Of a DNA stretch of 64,000 nt, positions 35,779 to 44,625 are shown piece after piece (within the stretch, counting starts at the first letter, position 1; the number at the start of each line of letters is the position of its first letter). The notes beneath the pieces are model-generated. The model did no database searches and was not told the DNA's origin. It saw nothing but the letters and a program-made list of their open reading frames with translations. Both the position numbers and the translations under genes were made by a program. Source of the stretch: Bacteroidetes bacterium UBA3022 (GTDB lineage Bacteria; Bacteroidota; Bacteroidia; Chitinophagales; BACL12); NCBI GenBank assembly GCA_002346225.1, contig DDYY01000064.1:1-64000 (forward strand). The letters are read 5' to 3'.

Positions 35779-36432
35779 TTAATTCCAGCTGCGTCCGTAA
35801 TCAGCTTCGTCAATGGCAAAAGCACCTTCCGGCTGCGCACCACACAGCCATGCTGTTAACCGGTCCACATAATGGTCAAGATGGGTTATTTGCTGCACGC
35901 CGTGTTCCACTATTGGATCGAGCGTGGTGGCCAGCAAGGTGCCTCCGTAGGCATCGGTCTCCCAGGTAATGATTTCACCGGCGCTGTTGCGTTGCAAAAT
36001 CCGCGCATGATCAGGAACCCGGGTGTAGGCACCATGGGTGTGCCAGCAGGCATGCCGGGGCATTAAACCCTGATAAACCGGATGGGTAAAATCGGTTGCT
36101 GTAACAGGTGGCTGATCCGGATGGGTGACCCACCAGTAGTTGTTGACAGGGCGGTCTTCCCATACAGCATCGAGCCAGGTAGCACTGCTGTCGCCTTCCA
36201 CGAAGAGCTTTCCACCTCCGGCAAGAAAATCATACAATTGCTTGCGGCAACTGCCTAATACAGCATGATTGCTTTGGAAAGGAATGACCACCGATTTAAA
36301 TGCAGAAAGATCTGTCGCCGGCAGATCGTGTACATATACCAACTGATAAAAGGAGCTGTATTTCGGCGACATGGCGAAACTGTAATGCGACCACACACCA
36401 TTGAATACCAAGGCTATTTCAGGATTTTTCAT
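35779..36432 (-). CDS. GATase/ThuA-like protein B
   Basis: A 217-aa cytoplasmic-type protein with a class I glutamine-amidotransferase/ThuA-like fold. Evidence is IALVFNGVWSHYSFAM at the N-terminus, FKSVVIPFQSNHAVL, and the glycine-rich turn LAGGGKLFVEGDSSATWLD at the usual nucleophile elbow. There is no Cys at that site, so amidotransferase activity is unlikely. It is related in length and layout to the next gene upstream and could have arisen by duplication. The ATG at 36432 limits overlap with that gene to 14 bp. It is last in the radical SAM/ABC operon. Confidence 0.75.
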   Translation of the reverse strand: MKNPEIALVFNGVWSHYSFAMSPKYSSFYQLVYVHDLPATDLSAFKSVVIPFQSNHAVLGSCRKQLYDFLAGGGKLFVEGDSSATWLDAVWEDRPVNNYWWVTHPDQPPVTATDFTHPVYQGLMPRHACWHTHGAYTRVPDHARILQRNSAGEIITWETDAYGGTLLATTLDPIVEHGVQQITHLDHYVDRLTAWLCGAQPEGAFAIDEADYGRSWN

Positions 36433-37063
36433 ATGCGTATTTTTTAGCATGCATAAATTCCACTATGTTGCGGTAGATGCCGGCTACTGCCTGCATGGAT
36501 GCATCATCATCCGTAGTAGCATAGGTGCTGTCGGACAAGGGTGCACTTGCACTGAGAATCATAGTTCCATTGGTAGAGTGTTCATCCACAATGAGCAGCG
36601 GTCTGTGCCATGTGTCTTCCAGCACAACGATAGCTTCGGCTGCCGGCTGAATGTAACCGCAGGCCCACCATCCACTTATGCCATTGGAAAAGTTCAGACC
36701 ATCGATATCAATACCCTTCATAAAACCATAAGGATCGCTTACTACTTTGTAACGAACATCTATGGTGCGTCGGCTATTGTCCATCACCCATCTGTTACCG
36801 GGCACCCATGGCGTAAACCAACCATCGAAACAACAGAGTACGCCGCCGGCAGCGAGAAATGCCTCCACTGTATCCTTGATGCATTCCATAAAAACGTGGT
36901 CACTGCCGTTGGGAACAATCAATACATCGTATTGCGATATATCGAGCTGCACAGGGTACGCCACGCTGATCCGGTTATATACCATAAAAGCTGAATCGGG
37001 ATAGAGACCATCCAATCCCTCTATTCCATTGTGAATAACTGCAGCCTTTAATGGTTCATGCAT
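36419..37063 (-). CDS. GATase/ThuA-like protein A
   Basis: A 214-aa protein of the same fold as its downstream neighbour. Conserved words are AAVIHNGIEGLDGLYPDSAF, YDVLIVPNGSDHVFM and FLAAGGVLCCFDGWFTPWVPG. Here a Cys-Cys pair stands near the elbow, but the His/Glu pair of true glutaminases is not evident. No signal peptide. It overlaps the radical SAM gene by 8 bp. Together the pair may bind the product or substrate of the radical SAM enzyme; this is inference only. Confidence 0.75.
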   Translation of the reverse strand: MHEPLKAAVIHNGIEGLDGLYPDSAFMVYNRISVAYPVQLDISQYDVLIVPNGSDHVFMECIKDTVEAFLAAGGVLCCFDGWFTPWVPGNRWVMDNSRRTIDVRYKVVSDPYGFMKGIDIDGLNFSNGISGWWACGYIQPAAEAIVVLEDTWHRPLLIVDEHSTNGTMILSASAPLSDSTYATTDDDASMQAVAGIYRNIVEFMHAKKYAYEKS

Positions 37064-37997
37064 GCTGTATCACATTTAAAGGAATGAAATCCGTAGGATT
37101 GAGGTGGTTTTCGAAGAATTCATCGCACCACAGACAAACATTTTTCAATACCTCAGTACGCTCCTTCGCATAAGCTTCTGTTACCCCCATCGATTCTCCC
37201 ATCTTCCAGGGATCCCCTTCATTCAGGCGTTGAAAAACCGGATTATCAGCAACCCTTTCCAACACCTCCGATACCCGCTCTTTGCGTGCATCGCCCAGCG
37301 GGTACAAGGTTCCCGGACAACAAGGATTGATCTTCCACAATTGAATGCTAATTTCCTGGGGCACCTCCTCCACTCCACCAAGGAAACCGATGGCACCACT
37401 CAGAATAGAACAAAAATTATGTTGCGGGTTGCGCATCCAGATATCCTTTTCCATAGCCCTGCCGCGTGCCCAGTTACCCCCCAGCCACATTTCCTCGTTA
37501 GCTCCCCAGAAGCCAAAACTGGCAGACTCTTTATGCAGGTAAGTTTCTTTTTCTACCAGCGGTTTGGTGTTATCGTCGGTCATACCCCTACTGGTAAACA
37601 TAGCGCGCAACTGGTCCATGCGTTTGCCGGCGTGCTTATGGTAACGGTCAATACTGGCAATATCAATACGCGTCACTCCTTTTTCCAGAATGGTATCGAG
37701 TATTTCTTCCGTCATCAAATCGCCATTGGTCTGCAACATGATCTGCGCACTACCCTTGTACTTTTCCTGCAAGGCATCCAGCACCAGCCATAACTGCTTG
37801 CGCTCCGCCAGTGGCTCTCCACCACTCAGAATCAGTCGGTCCACCTGTTGGGGCAGGTTATCGATAATAGCGAGACATTCTTCGTTGCTCATTCGCTTAC
37901 CCCGGGGTCCGCTGAGGTTATAACAATGGTCGCATTCATCGTTACACAACTGTGTAAACACCCAGTATACGGAAGCGATATGTTCGTAATTACTCAT
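37056..37997 (-). CDS. radical SAM enzyme with extra C-terminal cysteines
   Basis: A 313-aa radical SAM protein. The [4Fe-4S] motif is CNDECDHC (C18, C22, C25), and GGEP lies at 59-62. The later word WARGRAM and cysteines C196, C226, C227, C288 and C291 (the last in CLWCDEFF) could hold an auxiliary cluster of the SPASM/twitch kind. It overlaps the ABC ATPase upstream by 4 bp and GATase-like A downstream by 8 bp. No ribosomal peptide precursor is seen nearby. I do not recognise the family; the substrate may be what the linked ABC system imports. Confidence 0.85.
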   Translation of the reverse strand: MSNYEHIASVYWVFTQLCNDECDHCYNLSGPRGKRMSNEECLAIIDNLPQQVDRLILSGGEPLAERKQLWLVLDALQEKYKGSAQIMLQTNGDLMTEEILDTILEKGVTRIDIASIDRYHKHAGKRMDQLRAMFTSRGMTDDNTKPLVEKETYLHKESASFGFWGANEEMWLGGNWARGRAMEKDIWMRNPQHNFCSILSGAIGFLGGVEEVPQEISIQLWKINPCCPGTLYPLGDARKERVSEVLERVADNPVFQRLNEGDPWKMGESMGVTEAYAKERTEVLKNVCLWCDEFFENHLNPTDFIPLNVIQHA

Positions 37998-38722
37998 ATA
38001 TTATTATTCATGTACTGTTTCCAAAAGGCCAGCTCACTGGCACCGCCTGTTCGGGGATCAGCAAGAAAGGCAGCGGGGGAATCATAAAAATACAACTCTC
38101 CTTCTTCCATGTAAGCTGTTTCATTACCCACCAGTATAGCCTCTTTGAGGTCATGTGTTACTAACAAGGAGGTGGTTTGGTAAGTTCGGGTAAGTTGGAG
38201 GAACAGCTCCTGCATTTGCTGACGGGTGTCAGTGTCCAGATTGCCAAAAGGTTCATCGAGCAACAACACTGATGGTTGGGTAATGATGGCCCTTCCAAAA
38301 CTGACTCTTTGCCTTTGGCCGCCTGAAAGTTGATCGGGCCATTTATCTGCATGGTCCTGCAGCCCAAGTTGTTCCAACATGGTGCTTACTTCCTTTTGAA
38401 TCTGTTGAACAGAAATACTCCGTATTTTCAGGCCAAAAGCAATATTCTGGCGCACCGTCAAATGCGGAAACAGGAGCGGTTCCTGGTTCATGTAAACAGC
38501 ATTCCGCAAATGCGTGGGCACACCTTCCATGTCTTTTCCATCGAGCAGGACTTTTCCATTATCCGGTGAAATCAGTCCGGCTACAATGCGCAACAGTGTT
38601 GTTTTTCCGCAACCACTTCTTCCCAGCACTGCCAGGGTTTTCCCTTGTTCCACAATCAGATTGATATTGCGGAGTATGGGCTGCTGGCCATACGATTTCG
38701 CCAGATTCCTTACCTCCATCAT
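37994..38722 (-). CDS. ABC importer ATPase, YnjD-like
   Basis: The nucleotide-binding subunit of the importer, 242 aa. Walker A is GRSGCGKTT, the signature LSGGQRQRVSFGRA, Walker B VLLLDEPFGNLD, and the H-loop LLVTHDLKEA. It is in the iron/thiamine/spermidine-like group and has no regulatory C-terminal domain. It overlaps the permease gene upstream and the radical SAM gene downstream by 4 bp each (ATGA type), which implies co-translation. Confidence 0.92.
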   Translation of the reverse strand: MMEVRNLAKSYGQQPILRNINLIVEQGKTLAVLGRSGCGKTTLLRIVAGLISPDNGKVLLDGKDMEGVPTHLRNAVYMNQEPLLFPHLTVRQNIAFGLKIRSISVQQIQKEVSTMLEQLGLQDHADKWPDQLSGGQRQRVSFGRAIITQPSVLLLDEPFGNLDTDTRQQMQELFLQLTRTYQTTSLLVTHDLKEAILVGNETAYMEEGELYFYDSPAAFLADPRTGGASELAFWKQYMNNNI

Positions 38723-39495
38723 ACGCCTAAGGGTTTAAACACATACTGCCTGTTGAACCACAGCAATAAGGCCGGTGGGAGAATCAAAAGGGTGGCTGCC
38801 AGCGCCGCCAGCGAAGGGCTTGCCTCCTGAACATATAGATATACCTTTAATGTCAATGTCTGGACCTGCCCGGCACCGATTACACTGGTGAGACCATATT
38901 CGAACCAGGAAATGATGAAGGTCTGAAAAAAGCACACCAGCAGAAATGGTCTCGCGTAAGGCAGCACCACCTGTGTGAAAGTTTGATATGGAGTACTGCC
39001 AAGTGTCGCAGCCAGTTGTTCCATATGCATAACCCGGGGCGTCCAGAATGCGGTGAAATATATGATACTGAAAGGTATGGCAATGAGCAGCTGGGCAATC
39101 ATTACACCACCTACAGTTCCGGATATACCTGCTACATTAAAATAGAAGGCCAAGATGGTGGCGAATAAAACCGGCGATATGGTAACCGGCAGTAAGCTCC
39201 AGAAGATGCCCTGTTTTCTGCGGCTGCCAAAACTCACCGTCCTTGCCAATCCAAAACCGACTGCCGTACTGAGGGTGGCGGTAGTAGTAGCAATGGCCAG
39301 ACTCAGCAAAAAGCTGTGGCGTACATCCTGTTGTCCGCTGAAAAACAATTTCCATTGCTGTACATCCAGCACACCGGGTAATATATTCGGATAATTCCAA
39401 TCTGAAAAAAAGCTCATAAGCGGAAGCCATACAAAGGGAAACACTGCTATTACAACAGATGCCACCAACACTATATGGAAGTTCTTACGAGGCAT
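38719..39495 (-). CDS. ABC importer permease, second subunit
   Basis: A 258-aa permease with six helices and an EAA-type loop (AATLGSTPYQTFTQVVLPYAR). In Escherichia coli YnjC the two permease halves are fused; here they are two genes. The helices and length are like those of ThiP/PotC-type permeases. It overlaps its partner by 11 bp. Confidence 0.88.
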   Translation of the reverse strand: MPRKNFHIVLVASVVIAVFPFVWLPLMSFFSDWNYPNILPGVLDVQQWKLFFSGQQDVRHSFLLSLAIATTTATLSTAVGFGLARTVSFGSRRKQGIFWSLLPVTISPVLFATILAFYFNVAGISGTVGGVMIAQLLIAIPFSIIYFTAFWTPRVMHMEQLAATLGSTPYQTFTQVVLPYARPFLLVCFFQTFIISWFEYGLTSVIGAGQVQTLTLKVYLYVQEASPSLAALAATLLILPPALLLWFNRQYVFKPLGV

Positions 39496-40348
39496 ACAGG
39501 CGGGTACGTTTTAAGACAAAGAGGTTGATAGCAATCACTGATAGCAGGTAAATGAGCAGCATAGCATGCGCCTCCGGTTTATCGGTGAGGTCGAAACGAA
39601 ACATTTTATCGGCAATCAGCGGCGACAACATACGTGGATCAGAAACACCCAGCAGCAGCGGTATCTCATAGGACCCCATGACGAAAATCAGGAACATGAC
39701 AATCGATGCCATGGCCCGCTTCAGCAGAAGCGGAATTACAATTACACGCAGTGTCTGCCTTCTTGTGCTGCCGAGGTTGTTGCTCACCTGCTCCAGGTCT
39801 GCGACGTTTTCCGACAGGTAAATGTTGTTGAACAAGACTGTAAAATACGGAATGGCCAAAATGATATGTGTAATAACAATCCCAATGGCCAAGGAATCAT
39901 TCACCAGAGAAGGAAATTGCGCAGCGCTTTCGGAAAGTCCCCAGGCATAACTTACCCTGCTGAGAAGTCCCGATGGTGCCAGCATCTGATAGGTAAAGAA
40001 AGCTGCCACTACAGCAGGAATGCCCAGCGGTAAAAATAAAAGGTAGGCAGTTGTCTTCTGCTGCAAAGCAGCCTTATGGCGCAGACTCAGGTACAGCGCT
40101 GCAGTTAAGCTGATACCCATGGCCGACAAAGCAATGGCAAGGCTGTACAGGAGAGATATCCATATATTGCCGTCGGTCACTACCTGCTGCCAATAGGTCA
40201 GTGTCCATCCCTGTGATAGGAGACCTGTCAATCCCAGACTGTAAAGCAGGGAATAGGCCGCACTGATCATTATAGGAACTACAATGATGCATAGGAACAG
40301 CGCTATGGACAATTTACTTTTCAATAATCTCTTTTCTGAAGTCGTCAA
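39485..40348 (-). CDS. ABC importer permease, first subunit
   Basis: A 287-aa permease with six helices. N-terminal helix KLSIALFLCIIVVPIMISAA, EAA-type loop SNNLGSTRRQTLRVIVIPLL. It starts within the end of the binding-protein gene, a 35-bp overlap. It pairs with the following permease to form the channel of the YnjBCD-like importer. Confidence 0.88.
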   Translation of the reverse strand: MTTSEKRLLKSKLSIALFLCIIVVPIMISAAYSLLYSLGLTGLLSQGWTLTYWQQVVTDGNIWISLLYSLAIALSAMGISLTAALYLSLRHKAALQQKTTAYLLFLPLGIPAVVAAFFTYQMLAPSGLLSRVSYAWGLSESAAQFPSLVNDSLAIGIVITHIILAIPYFTVLFNNIYLSENVADLEQVSNNLGSTRRQTLRVIVIPLLLKRAMASIVMFLIFVMGSYEIPLLLGVSDPRMLSPLIADKMFRFDLTDKPEAHAMLLIYLLSVIAINLFVLKRTRLYAS

Positions 40349-41516
40349 ATAAGCGAATCATGTATTCCGGTGCCAGCTCCATGAGCGCCAGGCTATCGAT
40401 AGCAGAACGTTGTGGTGCATAGGTTCTGCCGGGAACGTTATTAAATTTCTCCTGCCACTCTTCGGGCAATCTGTTCCTGTCTAACACCGTTCCATCTCCC
40501 CACACGGCAGGTTGCAGCTTGTGGTATTGTGCTTCCGGACTCAACAGAAAATTGATGACCAGCATAGCTCCTGCTTTATTCGGAGCACCCTGAGCAATGC
40601 CCATATAATGCGCGTTCTGAATGGTACCGGAGCTGAACACGAATGCCCGGGCTGTCGGCGGTAGCAGCTGTTGCAAAACTTTGTTGTCTACTTCTCCGTC
40701 GTTATTGCTCATGCTGAAATGAATTTCACCATTTGCGAGCAGTTTGTGCATGGTGGCAGGACCATCGGGAAACGTCTTCCCGCCTTTCCACATATAGGGC
40801 TGCAGACTGCGCACATACTCCCAAAGCAATGCCGATGCTTTCCTGTATCGCTCCTCCGAGAAAGGACCATCGAGCGCATCGCCACCACCGGCCAGCGCTA
40901 TGAGCCAGGCTTTGAGCAAAGTCATGCCGGTGAAATCGTTGGGGATGGTAAAAGTACCGGGATTTTCCTGCACATATTGCTGCAGGGCTTCCATGGTCAA
41001 GGGAGGCTGTGGCGTCAACAGGGAATCGTAAATAATCGCCATTTGCACATTCCCCCAGGGGCATTCATACCCTTCAATGGGTTGCTGAAAATCAATACCT
41101 ATGAAGGGATTGTTCCAGTCTACCAGTGCTGCATTCGGCAAGCGGTCGGTGAAAGGCCCATACAAGCCGTCTATCTGTCGTAGCTGATAAAAGGTCTCGC
41201 CGTTAATCCACATCATGTCGATGGCAGAGCTGCGCTTACCTGCTTCCTTTTCGGTCATCAACAGCGATACAATCTGATTGCCCTGACCGCCGGCCACCTG
41301 CAGATCAATATTGTATAATTCCTTTACCCTTGGCTTTACAAATTGCTGGATGTAACTATTGATGAAAGGATCGCCCTGCCACATCATCAGGTGCACCGTG
41401 GTATTGCTACCCGCTGCCACCATCTCTTCCCAGGTTGAGGGGACCGGGGCAGCATCCTGTTGGCGGCAAGCAGCTACCAACAAGAATAGTCCAAAGATTA
41501 AAATATATTTTTTCAT
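40314..41516 (-). CDS. ABC importer substrate-binding lipoprotein, YnjB-like
   Basis: A 400-aa binding protein with lipobox LFLLVAAC. Its body resembles YnjB of E. coli: MWQGDPFINSYIQQFVKPRV, DMMWINGETFYQLRQ, GLYGPFTDRLPN and GYECPWGNVQMAIIYD are all close to family words. The YnjBCD ligand has not been settled; thiamine-like compounds have been suggested from the fold. The ATG at 41516 is chosen because it starts the lipoprotein signal; a longer frame from 41564 is rejected. It is 47 bp after the TonB-dependent receptor. Confidence 0.87.
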   Translation of the reverse strand: MKKYILIFGLFLLVAACRQQDAAPVPSTWEEMVAAGSNTTVHLMMWQGDPFINSYIQQFVKPRVKELYNIDLQVAGGQGNQIVSLLMTEKEAGKRSSAIDMMWINGETFYQLRQIDGLYGPFTDRLPNAALVDWNNPFIGIDFQQPIEGYECPWGNVQMAIIYDSLLTPQPPLTMEALQQYVQENPGTFTIPNDFTGMTLLKAWLIALAGGGDALDGPFSEERYRKASALLWEYVRSLQPYMWKGGKTFPDGPATMHKLLANGEIHFSMSNNDGEVDNKVLQQLLPPTARAFVFSSGTIQNAHYMGIAQGAPNKAGAMLVINFLLSPEAQYHKLQPAVWGDGTVLDRNRLPEEWQEKFNNVPGRTYAPQRSAIDSLALMELAPEYMIRLFDDFRKEIIEK

Positions 41517-41563
41517 ATTCATATAAAGTGCAGTAGCAACCGGAGCTGCTACTGCTAATATCA

Positions 41564-44500
41564 TCAGAAATAGTAACGCGCACCAAACTGAAACTGACGG
41601 GGCGGAGCGGCATTTCTGCGCACCAGCACACCCGAGCTGGCAGGACCCACCTGAATCTGGTTACTTTGGGTAGCGTTGTTAAAATAGCCACTCAGGTTCT
41701 CGGCATTCAACAGGTTGAATACATCTGCCCTGATTTCAAAGTGCCCGCCGCCTTTCATGTTGAAGGTATATTGCGCTGCCAGATCGATGGTGTTGTTCCA
41801 GGGCAGGCGATCGCTGTTGCGCGTTTCACCCGGAGAACGATCGGTGATACCGGTGTACTGACCCGTGAATGCATTGGTAGATAAGTCACCGTTCAGGTCG
41901 ATGGTGCCGTACAATGCAGCATCGGGAATGCGATTGATCGGCATACCACTTTGCACCAATCCGGCAAAGGTAAATTGCCATCCTTCCCAGGGAAACAAGT
42001 TGAAGATGGTGTTGAATACGTGGGTACGGTCGTTGATACTGGGCCCCCATTCATCTTCAAATCTGTTGGCATCCATTGCGCGGAAGTTGATATCCTCCGT
42101 ATTGTTTTCATTCCTGCTCAGGGTATAGATAAACCTCCAGGAATAGTTATCATCGCTGCGGTCTTTCTGAAGGTTCAGGCTGATACCGAAGAACCTGCTC
42201 TCACCGGCAGTTTCTGTCATCACCACATTGCGTGCTACGCCGTATACCGTATCTCCGTCAATAATGGCATAAGAACCTTCGTAGATGGCTACGGGTCTGG
42301 TGAGGTCTGCTGCAGCAGGGTCCCTTACATCGCTGGCAGTGAAGGCCGGGCCGGGATAAAACGGTGCAGGTGCATTCACATCGCGCAGGCGGTACAGGAA
42401 GTTGGTCTTATTATAAAAACCATCTATATAAAATAACTTATCTTCTGAAAGTTGAACCTGGTAGCCCAGCGAAAACTGATGGGTTTGCGGATTCTGAAAT
42501 CCATTGGGATTGAGGATGCGTCTTTCCGCACTGAATACCTGATCGCGCTGTGCTTGCAGTTCCGCAGCAGAAGGACCGTTGAGATAAGGCACACCTGCTG
42601 CAAATGCAGAGAGCGTTCCTTCGAAAGTAATGAGATCCAGATTGGTATTTTCAGGCAAAGCTCCCTGATCGATGAGTGCCTGCAGTTGTCTGCGGTAGTC
42701 AGCACTGTTGGTATTCTGTTGGAGTGCATCGCTGTAAACCGCATACAGTATCTTGTCGTATACCATCGCGTAACCCCCGCGGAGAACGCTTCTGTTGTTG
42801 AGCTTGTAGTTGAAGCTGGCCCTTGGCGCCAGGTTGTTGAGGTCACCCTGTTCACTGCCACCTTTTGATAAATCGTCGTAGTCGTAGCGCAGACCGAAAG
42901 TGAGATTGAGCCGGTTGTTGACGGAATACTGATCCTCGGCATATATGCTGATGATATTCTGGCGGGTGCCGAATGTAGCCGGACGCAGTTCCACTGAATA
43001 GCCTGTCACCAGGGCATCTGCCGGTATATCGTTCACATCCAGCGCAGTGCCGAACTGGGCAATGTCGTTGAACTGTGCACTGCTTAAGAGTACGGAGTAA
43101 TTCCCATCGGGATTGCCACCTGCTGCCAGCTGAAAGTCGGAACTGATGAATTCTACCCCGGTCTTAATGGTGTGGTTACCCCTGTAAAAATTCAGCTTTT
43201 GTTGCAGTTGAATTGTATTCTCCAGATCATCGAAATAGTAGCCTGGATGTCCGAGTATCGCAATCGGACCGGGTGTTATGCTGTCGAACACTGTTACACT
43301 GGGGCCGGCACCGTTAACGGGATCGGCATAGTTCCAGCGGAAGCGGCTGTATTGCACATTTGTTTCACTGGAGAAAGCCGCACCCACATAGCTGTTTTTA
43401 CTGGCAATGATAAAGGCATTGCGTTGCTGGGTATTGGCAGCCGATGGAAATGCTACTCCGCCTTCCAGTCCGCCTCCTTGTCTTTCAATACCAGTCAGAC
43501 CGAGGTTGGCACGTAGGGAAGAGCAAAAGCGGTTGCTCCATCGGTGGTCAATTTTACCGCTGACATAAGTGAATGTGTTTTGACCCGGTACCGATGCCAG
43601 CAGGTTCAGCCGATCTACATCCAGCAGGTTTTCTTTAAAATCGAAGGTCTGCTCCACATTCACATAGTAAAATGTTTTATCTTTTGTAATGGCGCCGCCG
43701 AAACCAATTCCAAACTGCTGGCGCATGAAAGTATTGTTTACCTGGTTACCGGAAAGGTCGCGCTGGGTATAGGGTGAAGCTCCTGTAAAGAGCGTATCGA
43801 TAGCTGCTCCCGGCCGGGTAACATAGAAGGCCTCTGCGCTGAAATCATTAGAACCGCTGCGGGTAGTAATGTCGATGACACCATTTCCTGTGAGCCCATA
43901 CTCCGTGCTGTAATTATTGGTCAACACCGTAACGTTGCGGGCGAAGCCCACCGGAATGGCAAACTTTTGTCCCCCCAGGAAACGTTCGTTGTTATCGAAG
44001 CCATCGATGGTATAGTTGGTGTACAAAGAGTTGGCGCCCATGATACTCACGCTAGGGGCCTCGGGATAAAAACCTGTTGCCTGCACTACATTCGGCAGTC
44101 GGAAAAGTACGCGGGTGATGTCCCTGCCTTCCACCGGAATCTGCTGAATTTCTTTCAGGTTTAATTCTGAAGCCACTTCCGCATTGATGGTGTTGATGCG
44201 GGTGGTGCTTTTGGCAGAAATGGCGACCTCTTCGAGCGTAGTTTCCGAAATACGGGCCATCGTCAATTGCACACTCGCCTTTTCATTGTTTTTCAGTTCA
44301 ATATTGCTGGCGGAAGCCGGATAGTAAGCTGCATTGCCGACCGTTTGCACATTGTACAAACCGTTGGTGGGCAATCCCTTGAAACGCACTTTACCCTGAT
44401 CGTCCGTAAGCCCCTGATCGGTGAAACCTATCTGGATATTTTCAATGTTTACGGTAATTCCCTCCAGGGGTTCCGCCGATGCCAGATCCGTAACACTCAC

Positions 44501-44572
44501 CACCAGATCGACCTGGGCAGATAATAAAGAAATAAATAATATACTTATTGTAGTTAATATAAAATGACGCAT
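41564..44572 (-). CDS. TonB-dependent receptor, Oar-like, with regulatory-like N-domain
   Basis: An outer-membrane active transporter of 1002 aa from the ATG at 44572. After the signal peptide comes a CarboxypepD_reg/Cna-B-like domain (about 20-110), a plug (about 130-245, with NYTIDGFDNNERFLGG) and a 22-strand-type barrel ending in the aromatic strand FQFGARYYF. No SusD partner follows, so it is not a classical glycan system. It lies upstream of the importer in the same direction, with only 47 bp between, and so may feed it. Confidence 0.93.
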   Translation of the reverse strand: MRHFILTTISILFISLLSAQVDLVVSVTDLASAEPLEGITVNIENIQIGFTDQGLTDDQGKVRFKGLPTNGLYNVQTVGNAAYYPASASNIELKNNEKASVQLTMARISETTLEEVAISAKSTTRINTINAEVASELNLKEIQQIPVEGRDITRVLFRLPNVVQATGFYPEAPSVSIMGANSLYTNYTIDGFDNNERFLGGQKFAIPVGFARNVTVLTNNYSTEYGLTGNGVIDITTRSGSNDFSAEAFYVTRPGAAIDTLFTGASPYTQRDLSGNQVNNTFMRQQFGIGFGGAITKDKTFYYVNVEQTFDFKENLLDVDRLNLLASVPGQNTFTYVSGKIDHRWSNRFCSSLRANLGLTGIERQGGGLEGGVAFPSAANTQQRNAFIIASKNSYVGAAFSSETNVQYSRFRWNYADPVNGAGPSVTVFDSITPGPIAILGHPGYYFDDLENTIQLQQKLNFYRGNHTIKTGVEFISSDFQLAAGGNPDGNYSVLLSSAQFNDIAQFGTALDVNDIPADALVTGYSVELRPATFGTRQNIISIYAEDQYSVNNRLNLTFGLRYDYDDLSKGGSEQGDLNNLAPRASFNYKLNNRSVLRGGYAMVYDKILYAVYSDALQQNTNSADYRRQLQALIDQGALPENTNLDLITFEGTLSAFAAGVPYLNGPSAAELQAQRDQVFSAERRILNPNGFQNPQTHQFSLGYQVQLSEDKLFYIDGFYNKTNFLYRLRDVNAPAPFYPGPAFTASDVRDPAAADLTRPVAIYEGSYAIIDGDTVYGVARNVVMTETAGESRFFGISLNLQKDRSDDNYSWRFIYTLSRNENNTEDINFRAMDANRFEDEWGPSINDRTHVFNTIFNLFPWEGWQFTFAGLVQSGMPINRIPDAALYGTIDLNGDLSTNAFTGQYTGITDRSPGETRNSDRLPWNNTIDLAAQYTFNMKGGGHFEIRADVFNLLNAENLSGYFNNATQSNQIQVGPASSGVLVRRNAAPPRQFQFGARYYF

Positions 44573-44625
44573 AAGAAGCATTTTGCTTTAAGAAAATAGG
44601 GTTTCAAAAAATTCGAAGGAATGCT

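Noticed and set aside
41564..44572. SusC-type glycan receptor linked to the GH13 enzyme as a polysaccharide utilisation locus
   Set aside because: There is no SusD gene. The receptor is of the Oar-like kind, and an ABC importer follows instead. The GH13 gene alone does not make such a locus.
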